From CAZYFH01 sp965197395 (GTDB taxonomy: Bacteria; Acidobacteriota; Vicinamibacteria; Vicinamibacterales; UBA8438): 64,000 nucleotides of DNA. Positions within the stretch are counted from its first letter, which is position 1; every line of letters begins with the position of its first letter. The notes below the pieces were generated by a model, which did not search any database, had not been told where the DNA came from, and worked only from the letters and a program-made list of their open reading frames with translations. The translations under genes were made by a program, and so were the position numbers. The DNA is taken from the NCBI GenBank assembly GCA_965197395.1, contig CBDANB010000007.1, positions 372,001 through 436,000 on the forward strand. The letters are read 5' to 3'. This document shows, piece by piece, positions 8,730-17,031 of this stretch.

Positions 8730-9386
8730 TCAGTCGCTGGTTCGAACGAACTTCTGATTCCGGCGCCCGCCAAGCGTCTCGGCGGCGTAGATGCTGCTAT
8801 CCGAGTCTGTCACGATCGTGTGCGGGAAGGTGAACTCCCCGGCCATGTGACCCGACCCGCCAACGCTTCCGACGATGTCACCGCTCTCGCGTTCGAGGAT
8901 CCAGATGCGGTTGCTCCCGAGATCGACGACGAGCAGGTGCCGCTGCTCGGCATCGCGTGACAGATCGATGTCGGTGGCCCGCAGTGTTGCCCTCATGTAC
9001 TCGGGCGGGTCGACGGTGATGATGCGCCGCAGGCTGCCCTCCCGGTCGAACACCTGGATGCGATTCTGGCCTCGGTGGGACCCCTCCTGCGGAAGCAGCC
9101 CGTCGGGCAGGAAGCCGCGATTGACGGTGATGATGTGGTCGTGGGAGTCGATACAGCTCGCGCCGACCATGCCGGTGACCCACTGGTGCGCCAGGCCATC
9201 GCCGTCGGTGACGGTGGGTAGTGGCTTTGGCCAGAAGGGGTCGACCCGATAGCCCGGGCCCGCCGCGCGGCCCTGCGCCGACGGCAGCGCCAGCGAGACA
9301 ACGGCGCCGATGATCAGGAGGGCAACGACGCCGCCCGCCGTGAGGCGCCGTCCTCGGCTCGACAATCCGCGGTGCCTTTGTTTCAT
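8730..9386 (-). CDS. Short NHL-type beta-propeller protein, exported
   Basis: 218 residues with a signal anchor or signal peptide (LTAGGVVALLIIGAVVSLAL). The mature start GYRVDPFWPKPLP is the same entry motif as FRVDPFWARELP in the lipoprotein at 18146-19333, followed by blades such as NRIQVFDREGSLRRIITVD and NRIWILERESGDIVGSVGG. It ends with the family C-terminal motif (NQKFVRTSD). Related propellers in this window are 340-395 residues, so this one appears to lack two or three blades. The deletion, or a genuinely smaller form, is in frame. ATG at 9386 precedes the signal; longer starts add a Cys/Ser-rich leader that is not plausible. Confidence 0.75.
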   Translation of the reverse strand: MKQRHRGLSSRGRRLTAGGVVALLIIGAVVSLALPSAQGRAAGPGYRVDPFWPKPLPTVTDGDGLAHQWVTGMVGASCIDSHDHIITVNRGFLPDGLLPQEGSHRGQNRIQVFDREGSLRRIITVDPPEYMRATLRATDIDLSRDAEQRHLLVVDLGSNRIWILERESGDIVGSVGGSGHMAGEFTFPHTIVTDSDSSIYAAETLGGRRNQKFVRTSD

Positions 9387-9453
9387 GACGTCGATGTTAA
9401 CTCCGGTCGTGCCGGTCGGCGCCGAACCGAGCCTCGATTGTGGCCGCAACGCG

Positions 9454-10203
9454 CTAGAGAGCCGCTGCCGCGTCATAGAGCAGCTTGATACCGATGACGA
9501 ACAGCGACGCGTGCACGACGCGAAAGAAGAACACGTCGTTGACCCGGGTGTGCAGGTACCGGCCGAGCCAGACACCGACCGGCGCCAGCGGCAGGAGGAC
9601 GAGCGACGTGAGCAGGTTGTCGGTGTTCAGCTGACCCAGCCAGGCGTACGGTCCGACCTTCGACCAGTTGACCACGAAGAAGAAGAGCACGCTGGTCGCC
9701 TGAAACGTCGTGCGGTGCAAGCGCTGTGGCAGGAGGTACGCCTGGAGCGGCGGGCCGCCGGCGTGAATCGCGAAGCTGGCAAACCCGGCCGTGGCGCCCC
9801 AGAAGACACCGGCGCCGCGACGCGCCGGCGCACCGGCGGCGGCATCGCGCTGGATGACATACCGAAGGGCGTAGACCACTGCGACTACACCCACCAACGC
9901 GCGCAGCCCATCGGCCGAAAAGAAACGAAACGTCAGGAATCCAAGCGCGGTGCCAATCAGGCTGGCCGGCAGCAATATCCAGAGATTACGTGGGTCCCAG
10001 CGTCGCCAGTAGGCCCTGATCGCCACGACGTCCATGACCATCAGGACCGGCAGCATCACGGCGGCGGCCTGCACGGGGCTCACCACCGTCGCCATCAACG
10101 GCACGCCAACGACGGCCATCCCGCCGCCGAATCCCCCTTTGGCGATCCCCGCGATCAGCACGGCGACCGCTGCCGCGAGATAGAAGCGCGGGTCCTCGAT
10201 CAC
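9454..10203 (-). CDS. TauE/SafE-family sulfite/anion exporter
   Basis: 249-residue integral membrane protein with about eight hydrophobic segments. The N-terminal repeat motif GIAKGGFGGGMAVVGVPLM is the hallmark of TSUP/TauE-SafE transporters, and a second copy (AGFASFAIHAGGPPLQAYLLP) follows in the middle. Family members export sulfite, sulfoacetate or other anions across the inner membrane. The GTG start overlaps the stop of the upstream esterase gene (GTGA), with GGAG just before, so the two are translationally coupled. Several Mo-dependent sulfite-oxidase-like proteins elsewhere in the window make sulfite handling plausible, but that link is inference. Confidence 0.85.
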   Translation of the reverse strand: MIEDPRFYLAAAVAVLIAGIAKGGFGGGMAVVGVPLMATVVSPVQAAAVMLPVLMVMDVVAIRAYWRRWDPRNLWILLPASLIGTALGFLTFRFFSADGLRALVGVVAVVYALRYVIQRDAAAGAPARRGAGVFWGATAGFASFAIHAGGPPLQAYLLPQRLHRTTFQATSVLFFFVVNWSKVGPYAWLGQLNTDNLLTSLVLLPLAPVGVWLGRYLHTRVNDVFFFRVVHASLFVIGIKLLYDAAAAL

Positions 10204-11141
10204 TCCGAAGGCGCGAAGCGCTCTCTAAGGAAGGCGGCCGCCTCGTCGATGGCCCTGCGTCCCTTTGGCACAACGCCGAGCATCAGCCAAGGATCGTGCA
10301 CGACGCCAGCGTACTCGGTGTAGGTCACTGGGACGCCGCTCTCCCGCAGGCGATCGGCATAGCCGCGCCCGTCGTCGAGCAGGGGATCGAACTCCGCGGT
10401 CTGGACCAGCGCGGGTGGCAGATCGGCGAGCGAGTCAGCCCGGAACGGAGAGGCGATCGGATCGGCGCCATCCCCGTCATCTCCGAGGTAGTGGGCCCAG
10501 AACCACCGCATGGCCTCCGCTGTCAGGAGGTAGCCTTCGGCGTTGTCTCGGAAACTCGCGGTGTCGAAGTCGTAGTTCGTGACCGGGCAATGTAGAAGCT
10601 GCGCCACCAGCCCAGGTCCGCCGTCGCGGCGGCTCCTCAGCGTCATGACTGCCGCGAGGTTGCCCCCCGCGCTGTCGCCGCCGACCGCGATACGCGCGGG
10701 ATCGACGCCGATCGTGGCACCCTCCCGCGCCATCCACTGCAGCACCGCGTAGCAGTCATCGGGGGCGGCCGGAAAGCGCGCCTCAGGCGCACGGCGGTAG
10801 TCGACAGCCACGACGACGCACCTGGCGGCGTTGGCCAATGCGCGGCAGAGCGGATCGTGGCTGTCGAGGTCCATGATCACCCAGCCGCCGCCGTGGATGC
10901 AGAAGAGGGCGGGCGCGGGCTCGGCGACGCCCTCCGGCCGGTAGATGCGCACGGGAATCGTCCCGGCGGGCCCGGTGACATCGCGGTTCTCCACCGCGCG
11001 CACTGGCTCCGGTTCTCCCTGGAGCGGCAGCAGCCCGGCGAACGCCTCACGCGCCATCTCGGGTGTCATCTCCCCGATCGGCGGCGCGCCCGCCTCTTCC
11101 ATCTGCTTGAGGATGGCTTCCACTTCCGGTTCGAGCGGCAC
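10200..11141 (-). CDS. HSL-family alpha/beta hydrolase (esterase)
   Basis: 313-residue cytosolic esterase of the hormone-sensitive-lipase family. The oxyanion motif HGGGW is at 83-87, nucleophile elbow GDSAGG at 155-160 (Ser157), the Asp in FDPLLDDG and the His in GVVHDPWLM. It has no signal peptide, unlike most neighbours. The start is GTG at 11141, preceded by AAGGAAAGGGG. Its stop overlaps the transporter start by 4 nt. The partnership suggests uptake or efflux linked to ester hydrolysis, but the substrate is unknown. Confidence 0.85.
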   Translation of the reverse strand: MPLEPEVEAILKQMEEAGAPPIGEMTPEMAREAFAGLLPLQGEPEPVRAVENRDVTGPAGTIPVRIYRPEGVAEPAPALFCIHGGGWVIMDLDSHDPLCRALANAARCVVVAVDYRRAPEARFPAAPDDCYAVLQWMAREGATIGVDPARIAVGGDSAGGNLAAVMTLRSRRDGGPGLVAQLLHCPVTNYDFDTASFRDNAEGYLLTAEAMRWFWAHYLGDDGDGADPIASPFRADSLADLPPALVQTAEFDPLLDDGRGYADRLRESGVPVTYTEYAGVVHDPWLMLGVVPKGRRAIDEAAAFLRERFAPSE

Positions 11142-11188
11142 AATGGTCCCCTTTCCTTGACGCCTCCGCCGAAAAGAGCGTGGGCCGA

Positions 11189-11197
11189 ATCATGCCA
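11189..11197 (-). promoter_or_regulatory. Candidate extended -10 promoter (TGGCATGAT)
   Basis: The minus-strand sequence GGTGGCATGATT is a variant of the GGTGGCATAATC motif at 4222 and 53136, and lies ~48 nt before the esterase GTG start. No -35 is evident. Confidence 0.3.
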
Positions 11198-11253
11198 CCG
11201 GGAGTGCCGATCGGGGCACGAACCTGGCTTCGCGGCATCCGCGTCCTTTTGCG

Positions 11254-11283
11254 TATGATCGAGCGACTCGGAACCTCGAGTCG
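11254..11283 (+). promoter_or_regulatory. Candidate -10 box plus 7-bp inverted repeat upstream of flavoprotein gene
   Basis: TATGAT at 11254-11259 is a possible -10. It is followed by the perfect inverted repeat CGACTCG (11264-11270) and CGAGTCG (11277-11283) with a 6-nt spacer, 18 nt before the ATG at 11302. The repeat would lie in the 5' leader or at the transcription start, and could be an operator or an RNA hairpin. Direct evidence is sequence symmetry only. Confidence 0.35.
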
Positions 11284-11301
11284 CGGACACCCGCGGACCA
11301 G

Positions 11302-12441
11302 ATGACAACCGATGTGCTCGTGGTGGGGGCTGGCCCGGCTGGCTGCGCGGCCGCGTACGACCTGGCCGCCGCCGGCCACGATGTCTGCCTCGTCGACCGG
11401 CGCAGCTTCCCGCGCGTCAAGCCGTGCGCCGGGGCGCTGACGGCCAAAACGCTCCAGGCGCTCCGTTTCCCAGTGACGCCCGTGCTCAGACAGGTCACGA
11501 CCAACCTGGTGATCAGCCGGGGGCCGGGCGAGCAGACCGTTCGCTCCGGCAGGCGCCTGCTCGCCGCCATGACGGTGCGCGCCGAGCTGGACCACTACGT
11601 GCTGGAACGCACGGTCGAAGCCGGCGCGCGCTTCGAGCGAATCGGCGCGATTCGCGCCATACGACAACGGGGCGGTCGGGTCATCGTCACCACGCCGAGG
11701 GGAGAGCTGCGCTGCCGCTACCTGATCGGGGCCGACGGGGCCAACTCCACCGTCCGCCGCCTGACCGGTGAGTTCCCAGACATCACATGGGGCTTCGCGC
11801 TCGAAGGCCAGGTCGCCGGTGGCGGGGCCACCCGCGACCTCACGCTCGACTTCGGCGTCGTGCCGTTCGGCTACGGCTGGGTCTTTCCCAAGAGAGACCA
11901 CGTCAACGTCGGTCTCTACACGTCGCGCGGGGCGGTCGCGCCCGACGCGGCACGCTTGCGCGCCTACGCCCAGGCCCGCAGTGGCGGAGACGCCCTCACG
12001 CACCTCGTGGGCCAGCGCGTCGGGCTCGGTGGTTGGAACTATCGCCCGCGGAGCCACAACGTCTTCCTGGTGGGAGACGCCGCCGGGCTCGCAGAGCCGG
12101 TGCTCGGCGAGGGCATCTACTACGCCGTCAAGAGCGGTCAAGCGGCCGCGGAGGCGATCGTCGGCGAGCGATCGGGCACCGCGCATGCCCGGGACCTCTT
12201 TCGCGCCCGGATCCGGGTGCTCGCGCGCGACGTCGCGTGCGCGCGTCGCGTCGCGGACCGGTTCTACGGGGACATCCGCGTGGGCTATCAGGCGCTGACG
12301 CTGCCGCTGGTCAGCTACTGGGTGATGAAGGGGTGCGCGGCCGGCATGACCATTCGGGAAGGGCTCCGATCGTGCTATGCCGTGCCATTCCGCCAGGTGC
12401 CGGCACTCCCCGCGCCCACCGCCACGACCCCGCCGCTCTAG
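11302..12441 (+). CDS. Geranylgeranyl-reductase-family FAD-dependent oxidoreductase
   Basis: 379-residue flavoprotein. The N-terminal dinucleotide-binding motif VVGAGPAGCAAAYDLA is at residues 6-21. RSFPRVKPCAGAL follows, with the CAG motif typical of geranylgeranyl reductases. A second FAD motif is LIGADGANSTVRR, and the third is FLVGDAAGLAEPVLGEGI near residue 255. Family members reduce double bonds of polyprenyl chains (chlorophyll, menaquinone or archaeal lipid tails). Here, reduction of a prenyl quinone or carotenoid is possible, but no isoprenoid genes adjoin. It is divergent from the esterase/TauE operon. Confidence 0.85.
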   Translation: MTTDVLVVGAGPAGCAAAYDLAAAGHDVCLVDRRSFPRVKPCAGALTAKTLQALRFPVTPVLRQVTTNLVISRGPGEQTVRSGRRLLAAMTVRAELDHYVLERTVEAGARFERIGAIRAIRQRGGRVIVTTPRGELRCRYLIGADGANSTVRRLTGEFPDITWGFALEGQVAGGGATRDLTLDFGVVPFGYGWVFPKRDHVNVGLYTSRGAVAPDAARLRAYAQARSGGDALTHLVGQRVGLGGWNYRPRSHNVFLVGDAAGLAEPVLGEGIYYAVKSGQAAAEAIVGERSGTAHARDLFRARIRVLARDVACARRVADRFYGDIRVGYQALTLPLVSYWVMKGCAAGMTIREGLRSCYAVPFRQVPALPAPTATTPPL

Positions 12442-12456
12442 TGGCCCACCGGTCGC

Positions 12457-13350
12457 TCAACGGACTGGCGCCGCGGCGTTCTCGAGGTTGCGGTTGACCT
12501 GGAGGATGCCCGAGAGACCGTCATTGCCCTCGTGGCACGCGTATTCGTAGAGCGGGCCGGCGTTCCGGTTGAGCGGAATCCGCGCCGTCCACGGCCGGGT
12601 CCATGTGGTGGGGTCGCTGACGGTGAACTGATAGTCGATCGTCCCGGCGTCGACGCGCGTCAACCGCTCGACCAGATGCAGACGTTCGGCGGACCCCCGG
12701 AAGTTGGTCTTGCCCGTGAAGTTCGTCGTTTCGATGACGAGCGTGTCGCCCTCCCAGCGCCCACGCGAATCGCCGTTCCATTGCCGGATGTCGCTCGCGA
12801 GATGCGGCCGTCCATCGAGGGGGACGACGCGCGTGTGGTGAATCATCTCCATGAAGATCACCACGAATCCCGGCGCCTGTAGAATGTGGAAGTTGTTGTT
12901 GTAGAGACCGGGGAGGCGCGGCAGCGTCCTCGTAATGCAGCGCTCGGACGGGTTGCGCTCCTCGGCGCCGTTGACACCTTGTCGGCGCCCGGTCTCGACC
13001 CGCCGCTGCCCCTCGGGGGTAAGAGGCGGCAGTCGTCCATCCGCGGGATCGGTGATCAGGGCCGTGCGACGATCCTCCACCGTCGTCGTGCCGCGATCCC
13101 AGTAGTACCGATCGTTGACTCGCCGCTCGGCGGTCAGCGCCTCGTAGGCCGCCGCCTCCGCGGCCGTCAACGTCGCCTTCTGCGCGAACTCGCGCGGCCG
13201 CTCCAGCGGCGTGATCGTTCGGTTGTCCCAGATACCCTGCAGGTCCGGGTCACCCCACGGCGTACGCGGAACGTCCCCGCGGGCCTGGGCGGAGGCCATC
13301 GCGGGCGCCATGACCAACAGACACACGAGCCGTCTCTTCTGGCGACGCAC
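12457..13350 (-). CDS. Secreted protein of unknown function, PWGxPDLxGxWD family (copy 1)
   Basis: About 297 residues with a signal peptide (VRRQKRRLVCLLV...ASAQA). It belongs to a family, abundant in acidobacterial genomes, that I know only as hypothetical proteins. Its landmarks are PRTPWGDPDLQGIWDNRTIT then PLERP, GRLPPLTPEG, a conserved ERCI, EMIHHTRVVPLDGRPHL, GDSRGRWEGDTLVIETTNF, ERLTRV, and the C-terminal tail PLYEYACHEGNDGLSGIL. The conserved Cys/His in ACHEGN could bind a ligand. Two paralogues lie at 21866-24052 and two orphan tails at 14598 and 44163. The start is uncertain: GTG 13350 gives the best signal peptide, but GTG 13452 is also open. Confidence 0.75.
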   Translation of the reverse strand: MRRQKRRLVCLLVMAPAMASAQARGDVPRTPWGDPDLQGIWDNRTITPLERPREFAQKATLTAAEAAAYEALTAERRVNDRYYWDRGTTTVEDRRTALITDPADGRLPPLTPEGQRRVETGRRQGVNGAEERNPSERCITRTLPRLPGLYNNNFHILQAPGFVVIFMEMIHHTRVVPLDGRPHLASDIRQWNGDSRGRWEGDTLVIETTNFTGKTNFRGSAERLHLVERLTRVDAGTIDYQFTVSDPTTWTRPWTARIPLNRNAGPLYEYACHEGNDGLSGILQVNRNLENAAAPVR

Positions 13351-13466
13351 CCCGCAACCACCGACCGCGTGGGAGGCAGCCGCGTGCCGGCAAGGCCCGC
13401 GCGCCAGCGCCTCGTACGCACGCACACGAAGGACCGCTGTCGAGATAGGCACGAGTGGGTTGGCCG

Positions 13467-13472
13467 ATTATA
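13467..13472 (-). promoter_or_regulatory. Candidate -10 box (TATAAT), minus strand
   Basis: A perfect TATAAT reads leftward about 117 nt before the chosen GTG of the PWGxPDLxGxWD gene and 15 nt before the alternative GTG at 13452. No clear -35 was found at 16-18 bp. Confidence 0.4.
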
Positions 13473-13494
13473 CGCGTCGCCGCGCCGCGCCAGA

Positions 13495-13503
13495 TGACAT
13501 AAT
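13495..13503 (+). promoter_or_regulatory. Candidate extended -10 promoter (TGACATAAT), plus strand
   Basis: TGA-CATAAT fits the TGn extended -10 pattern seen elsewhere in the window. It lies 40 nt before the ATG at 13543 and, with the TATAAT at 13467 on the other strand, forms a compact divergent promoter region. Confidence 0.4.
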
Positions 13504-13542
13504 CGCTGCTTCGACCCCAACCCGGGAGGCCCAGGAGGATTG

Positions 13543-14559
13543 ATGAGAGTGCCGAAGTGCTTCATGTCGTTCGCAGCGGTGGCGTGTCTCCTTGGCGTGA
13601 CCAGCCCGGCTACGGCGCAGTGCGAGGCGGATGGCGACGTGGAGTTCGTCTGTGGGCCCGTGAGCCCCGAAGACCTCGTCCCGCTGCCGCAGTCACCGTG
13701 GATTATGGTGTCGAGCATGGAGGATGATGGGCGCCTTCATGCGGCTGACACGCGCAACCACAGCACGACGTCACTCTATCCGGCCGCGTCCTCGCGACCG
13801 CGACACGACACCGCGATGTATGGCGCCTGCCCGGGCCCGATCAGCGGCCAGTTCCGTCCGCACGGCCTCAGCCTGCGTCCCGGCGATGGCAACGTCCACA
13901 CGCTGTACGTGGTGCGCCACGGGGAACGGGAGTCGGTCGAGGTGTTCGAAGTCGATGCGCGCGGGGGAACGCCCGCCCTCACCTGGGTGGGCTGCGTCGT
14001 GGCGCCCGACGAGGTGAGCCTCAACTCTGTGGCGGCGCTGCCAGGTGGCGCATTCGCCGTGACCCACTTCAATCAGCCCGTGGGCGAGCTGTGGGAGTGG
14101 CAGCCCGCGGGCGGCTGGGCCAAGGTGCCCGGCAGTGAGACGGCCGGCCCCAACGGGCTCGAGGCGTCGGCGGACGGACGGTGGTTCTACATCGGCGGGT
14201 GGGGCACGCAGTCGTTGATCCGGCTCTCACGCGGGCAGACGCCGGTCCAGAAGGAGACGGTGGACGTCGGGTTCCATATCGACAACGTGCGATGGGCCCC
14301 CGACGGGTCGTTGTTCGCGGCGGGGCACCGCGGGAACGCGCCCGAGTCGATCTTTGCGTGCCTCGGGCAAGGCGAATGCGACGGCGTGACGTCGCGGGTC
14401 GCCAAGGTGGACCCCGAGCGGCTGACCGCCGAGGAGATCGTGCGGTATCCGTCGAACGACCGCATCATCCTCGGCACGGTCGCTATCCAGGTCGGCGACG
14501 AGATTTGGGTGGGCGGCGTTGGCGGCGGCAACCGGATCGGACGGTTCGCCGCGCCGTAA
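13543..14559 (+). CDS. Secreted SMP-30/paraoxonase-like beta-propeller protein
   Basis: 338 residues with a signal peptide ending PATAQ (around residue 25). The body has repeated four-strand blades, including HGLSLRPGDGNVHTLYVVRHG, NSVAALPGGAFAVTHFN, NGLEASADGRWFYIGGWG and DNVRWAPDGSLFAAGHRG. Asn/Asp residues at blade starts fit the calcium-dependent SMP-30/gluconolactonase and arylesterase architecture. Four Cys (CEADGD...CGP, and ACLGQGEC) may form disulfides. Hydrolase activity on lactones or esters is inferred from fold only. RBS AGGAGG is 4 nt before the ATG; a TTG one codon earlier is less likely. Confidence 0.8.
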   Translation: MRVPKCFMSFAAVACLLGVTSPATAQCEADGDVEFVCGPVSPEDLVPLPQSPWIMVSSMEDDGRLHAADTRNHSTTSLYPAASSRPRHDTAMYGACPGPISGQFRPHGLSLRPGDGNVHTLYVVRHGERESVEVFEVDARGGTPALTWVGCVVAPDEVSLNSVAALPGGAFAVTHFNQPVGELWEWQPAGGWAKVPGSETAGPNGLEASADGRWFYIGGWGTQSLIRLSRGQTPVQKETVDVGFHIDNVRWAPDGSLFAAGHRGNAPESIFACLGQGECDGVTSRVAKVDPERLTAEEIVRYPSNDRIILGTVAIQVGDEIWVGGVGGGNRIGRFAAP

Positions 14560-14597
14560 CGTCCGCTCAACCAGCGCGGTTCACGCGTCTGCGGCGA

Positions 14598-14678
14598 GCG
14601 ACGCTCCCGGATCGCCTCCGAGGCGCGCGCGCCCGGCAGGGCGTTCACCATCCCGTCGTTGCCCTCGCGGCGGGCGCC
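14598..14678 (-). pseudogene. Possible orphan C-terminal tail of the PWGxPDLxGxWD family
   Basis: In the reading frame directly after the VOC gene stop codon, the minus strand encodes REGNDGMVNALPGARASE, which resembles the family C-terminus (CHEGNYGLYNILAGAREQE at 23033). The preceding YACH is replaced by the VOC C-terminus, a stop and GARR. It may be a decayed end of a deleted gene. It is short, so chance similarity is possible. Confidence 0.35.
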
Positions 14679-15479
14679 TCAATATTCGTCGTATCCCTCG
14701 GTCAGCTCGATGAAGACGCCCGACGGATCGGTAATGAACGCGATCTTGAGCGCGACGCTCTCCACTTCGCGATACGAGATGTCGAACTCGATGCCCATCG
14801 CCTCGAGCTTCCGGCAGAACGCTTCAAGGTCGTCGACCTCGAACCCGATGTGATCGAGGGCCCGGCCCTGGGTGGCGACGGTCGGCTCGTCGGCGTTGCC
14901 AAAGCTCATGTTCATGCCCGGCACGTCGGTCGTGGACTGGATTCTCCCGCGCGGGCGGCGCTCGAGCGAGAACACCTTCTCGTACCACGAGAGGAGCTCC
15001 TCGTAGTCGGGCGTAAAGAAATGAATGTGGTAGCCGGCAACGTCCACGTGCAGCGACGGGTCCTCCTGCAACTCGACCCAGACCCCGTCGGGCGCCATGA
15101 CATAGGCGTTCGGCATCCCCTCGGCCCCGGTGAACTCCGGCCCCACCTCCAGCCCGGCCGCGCGCCACTTGGCGAGGAAGTCCGCGGTGCTCCGCACCTT
15201 GAACCCGAAGTGATCCAGCACCGAACCCTGCATCGGACCGGTCGGCTCACGCTCGGTCAGCGCGATCAGGAAGTTTGGCAGCCGGATCGCGGTCAGCGGG
15301 CCCTTTTCGACCACGACGCCGCCAAAGTGCTCGACCCAGAGCTTCTTGTGCACCTCGATGTCAGCCACGTTGAGATGCACGTGCCCGTAAGTGATTCCGT
15401 TCTCGTCGGGCGTCGCGAGTTGCGCAGACACCGGTGTGGCGAGCGCACAGACGGCCATGGCCGTCACTAGCAACCTCAT
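14679..15479 (-). CDS. Secreted two-domain VOC/glyoxalase-superfamily protein
   Basis: 266 residues with a signal peptide (MRLLVTAMAV...PVSAQ). Two vicinal-oxygen-chelate domains follow. The first is about 30-140, with GHVHLNVADIEVHKKLWVEH and LDHFGFKV. The second is about 145-266, with YHIHFFTPDYEELLSWYEKV, LDHIGFEVDDLEAFCRKLEA and a final FIELTEGY. The His/Glu pattern is compatible with a metal site. Export of a VOC protein is unusual compared with cytosolic glyoxalases but common in this lineage. ATG 15479 is 6 nt after GGAGGA; an ATG two codons upstream abuts the RBS. Confidence 0.8.
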   Translation of the reverse strand: MRLLVTAMAVCALATPVSAQLATPDENGITYGHVHLNVADIEVHKKLWVEHFGGVVVEKGPLTAIRLPNFLIALTEREPTGPMQGSVLDHFGFKVRSTADFLAKWRAAGLEVGPEFTGAEGMPNAYVMAPDGVWVELQEDPSLHVDVAGYHIHFFTPDYEELLSWYEKVFSLERRPRGRIQSTTDVPGMNMSFGNADEPTVATQGRALDHIGFEVDDLEAFCRKLEAMGIEFDISYREVESVALKIAFITDPSGVFIELTEGYDEY

Positions 15480-15515
15480 CGTCATTCCTCCACTGGCCCC
15501 TCTGGGACGGCTCCC

Positions 15516-16964
15516 CTACTCTTCGGACGGCCGCTTCCCAATCGCCTTCAACACCTCTCGCGTCATGTCCCACCGATCGAAGCCCTGCCGCCCGTAATCC
15601 AGCCCGCGGCGCACGATGACGAGGTCGTGCATGGGAACGACGACGACATACTGCCCGCGGTTGCCCGACGTCGAGTACGCATCCTGCGGCACGTCGCTGC
15701 GGTCATCGGGGACGAGCCACCACTGGCCGCCGTAGAAGTTGCCGCGCGCCGCCGTCGCCGGGGCTGGCGTGCGCTCGAAGTCGATCCACGCCTCGGACAG
15801 CAGCCGCTCGCCGCTCCACACACCGCCCTGCACATAGAGCAGGCCAAATCGCGCGAGGTCCCGGGCGTTGGTGTACACCTGGCTGCTCAGGATGAAATCA
15901 CCGAAGCGGTCCGTGCTCACCAGCGTGTTCCGCATGCCGATGCGGTCGAGGAGCGCGCGCCGCGGGAACTCACGGTAGTCCTTCTCGTTCCCGATCGCCT
16001 GCTTCATCGCGGAGACGGCGAGCAGCGTGTCGTAGTTCTCGTAGTCCCAGTTCGTGCCCGGCTCGCGAATCAGCGCGCGGCTGCGCGCGCCCCTGGTCGA
16101 GCTTGCGCCCGCCCAGTACGCCAGACCCGAGCCGATGGCGTACTCGAGTCCGGCGTTGTCCACCGGCGCGAGCCCGCTCGACATGTTGAGCACGTGGCGC
16201 AGCGTGATCGCCGCGCGCGGGTCGTGTGACGGCGCCGACGCTTTCGGGAACCAGGGAAACCCGAGCGGCTCGTCGAGTGCCATCCGCCCCTCGTCGACGA
16301 GCATGCCAATCAGGGTTCCGGCGATGCTCTTGGCCGTCGACCAGGTACGCGTCCGGGTCGTGACGTCGACCCCCGGCGCGTAGCGCTCGTGGATGATCTG
16401 CCCATCGTGCACGACGATGAGGCTGAGCGTCACCTGCTCGGGAGACTCTCGATGGAACACCCAATTGGACGCCGTGTGGAGCGCGGCCGCGTCGACGTGC
16501 GACGGCACGGCCGACGTGGCGTTCAGGTCGCCGTCGGGCCAGGGGATGGATGCGGGATCACCCGGCGGCAGCGGCAGGTGGAGAGAGGGCAGCGTGTCGA
16601 TGTCCTCCAGTGTCTGGTCCGGCGCGAGAATCACACAGCCGATCCCCTCGCGGAATGCCGCCCGCATCTGCGGCGTGCCACCGGCCGCCCCGATGGTCAC
16701 CGCGCGACGCTCGGTGTCGACGACGTAGTCGCCCCCGCGTGGGGTGCCGATGGGTTGCGGGAGATAGGCGAGCTCCTGATCGAAGACCTGCGCGAGCGTC
16801 CGTTCGGACGTGAACAGTCCGTTGCACATGAAGATCGCCTGCTGGCCATACCGGACCATCTCCCGGTTGTGTTGCCAGTAGTCGAAGGTCTCGACTTGCT
16901 GGGCACTCGCGACGACCGGCAACAAGATGGCCAGAACGATGAGTCCGGCTCCCGCGCGCTTCAT
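15516..16964 (-). CDS. Secreted serine hydrolase, class C beta-lactamase-like
   Basis: 482 residues with a signal peptide (ends ASAQQ). An N-terminal extension of about 150 residues precedes the beta-lactamase/penicillin-binding-like fold. The catalytic SxxK is STAK at 209-212, the YxN triad YEN at 308-310, and the KTG-like strand is GNRGQYVVVVP near the C-terminus (HxG-type in class C). The family includes esterases, D-aminopeptidases and amide hydrolases as well as beta-lactamases, and the long extension argues against a dedicated antibiotic-resistance role. It lies 36 bp downstream of nothing co-directional except the VOC gene, which follows it and may be co-transcribed. Confidence 0.85.
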   Translation of the reverse strand: MKRAGAGLIVLAILLPVVASAQQVETFDYWQHNREMVRYGQQAIFMCNGLFTSERTLAQVFDQELAYLPQPIGTPRGGDYVVDTERRAVTIGAAGGTPQMRAAFREGIGCVILAPDQTLEDIDTLPSLHLPLPPGDPASIPWPDGDLNATSAVPSHVDAAALHTASNWVFHRESPEQVTLSLIVVHDGQIIHERYAPGVDVTTRTRTWSTAKSIAGTLIGMLVDEGRMALDEPLGFPWFPKASAPSHDPRAAITLRHVLNMSSGLAPVDNAGLEYAIGSGLAYWAGASSTRGARSRALIREPGTNWDYENYDTLLAVSAMKQAIGNEKDYREFPRRALLDRIGMRNTLVSTDRFGDFILSSQVYTNARDLARFGLLYVQGGVWSGERLLSEAWIDFERTPAPATAARGNFYGGQWWLVPDDRSDVPQDAYSTSGNRGQYVVVVPMHDLVIVRRGLDYGRQGFDRWDMTREVLKAIGKRPSEE

Positions 16965-17031
16965 CACTCCTCCTCGCAGGCGACGCGCGTGTCCGACACG
17001 CGGCGCCCGCCACTTGTGTGCAACGCTCGTG

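Noticed and set aside
15516..16964. Annotation as a true antibiotic beta-lactamase.
   Set aside because: The long N-terminal extension and environmental gene context favour a general serine hydrolase; no resistance-specific motif was seen.
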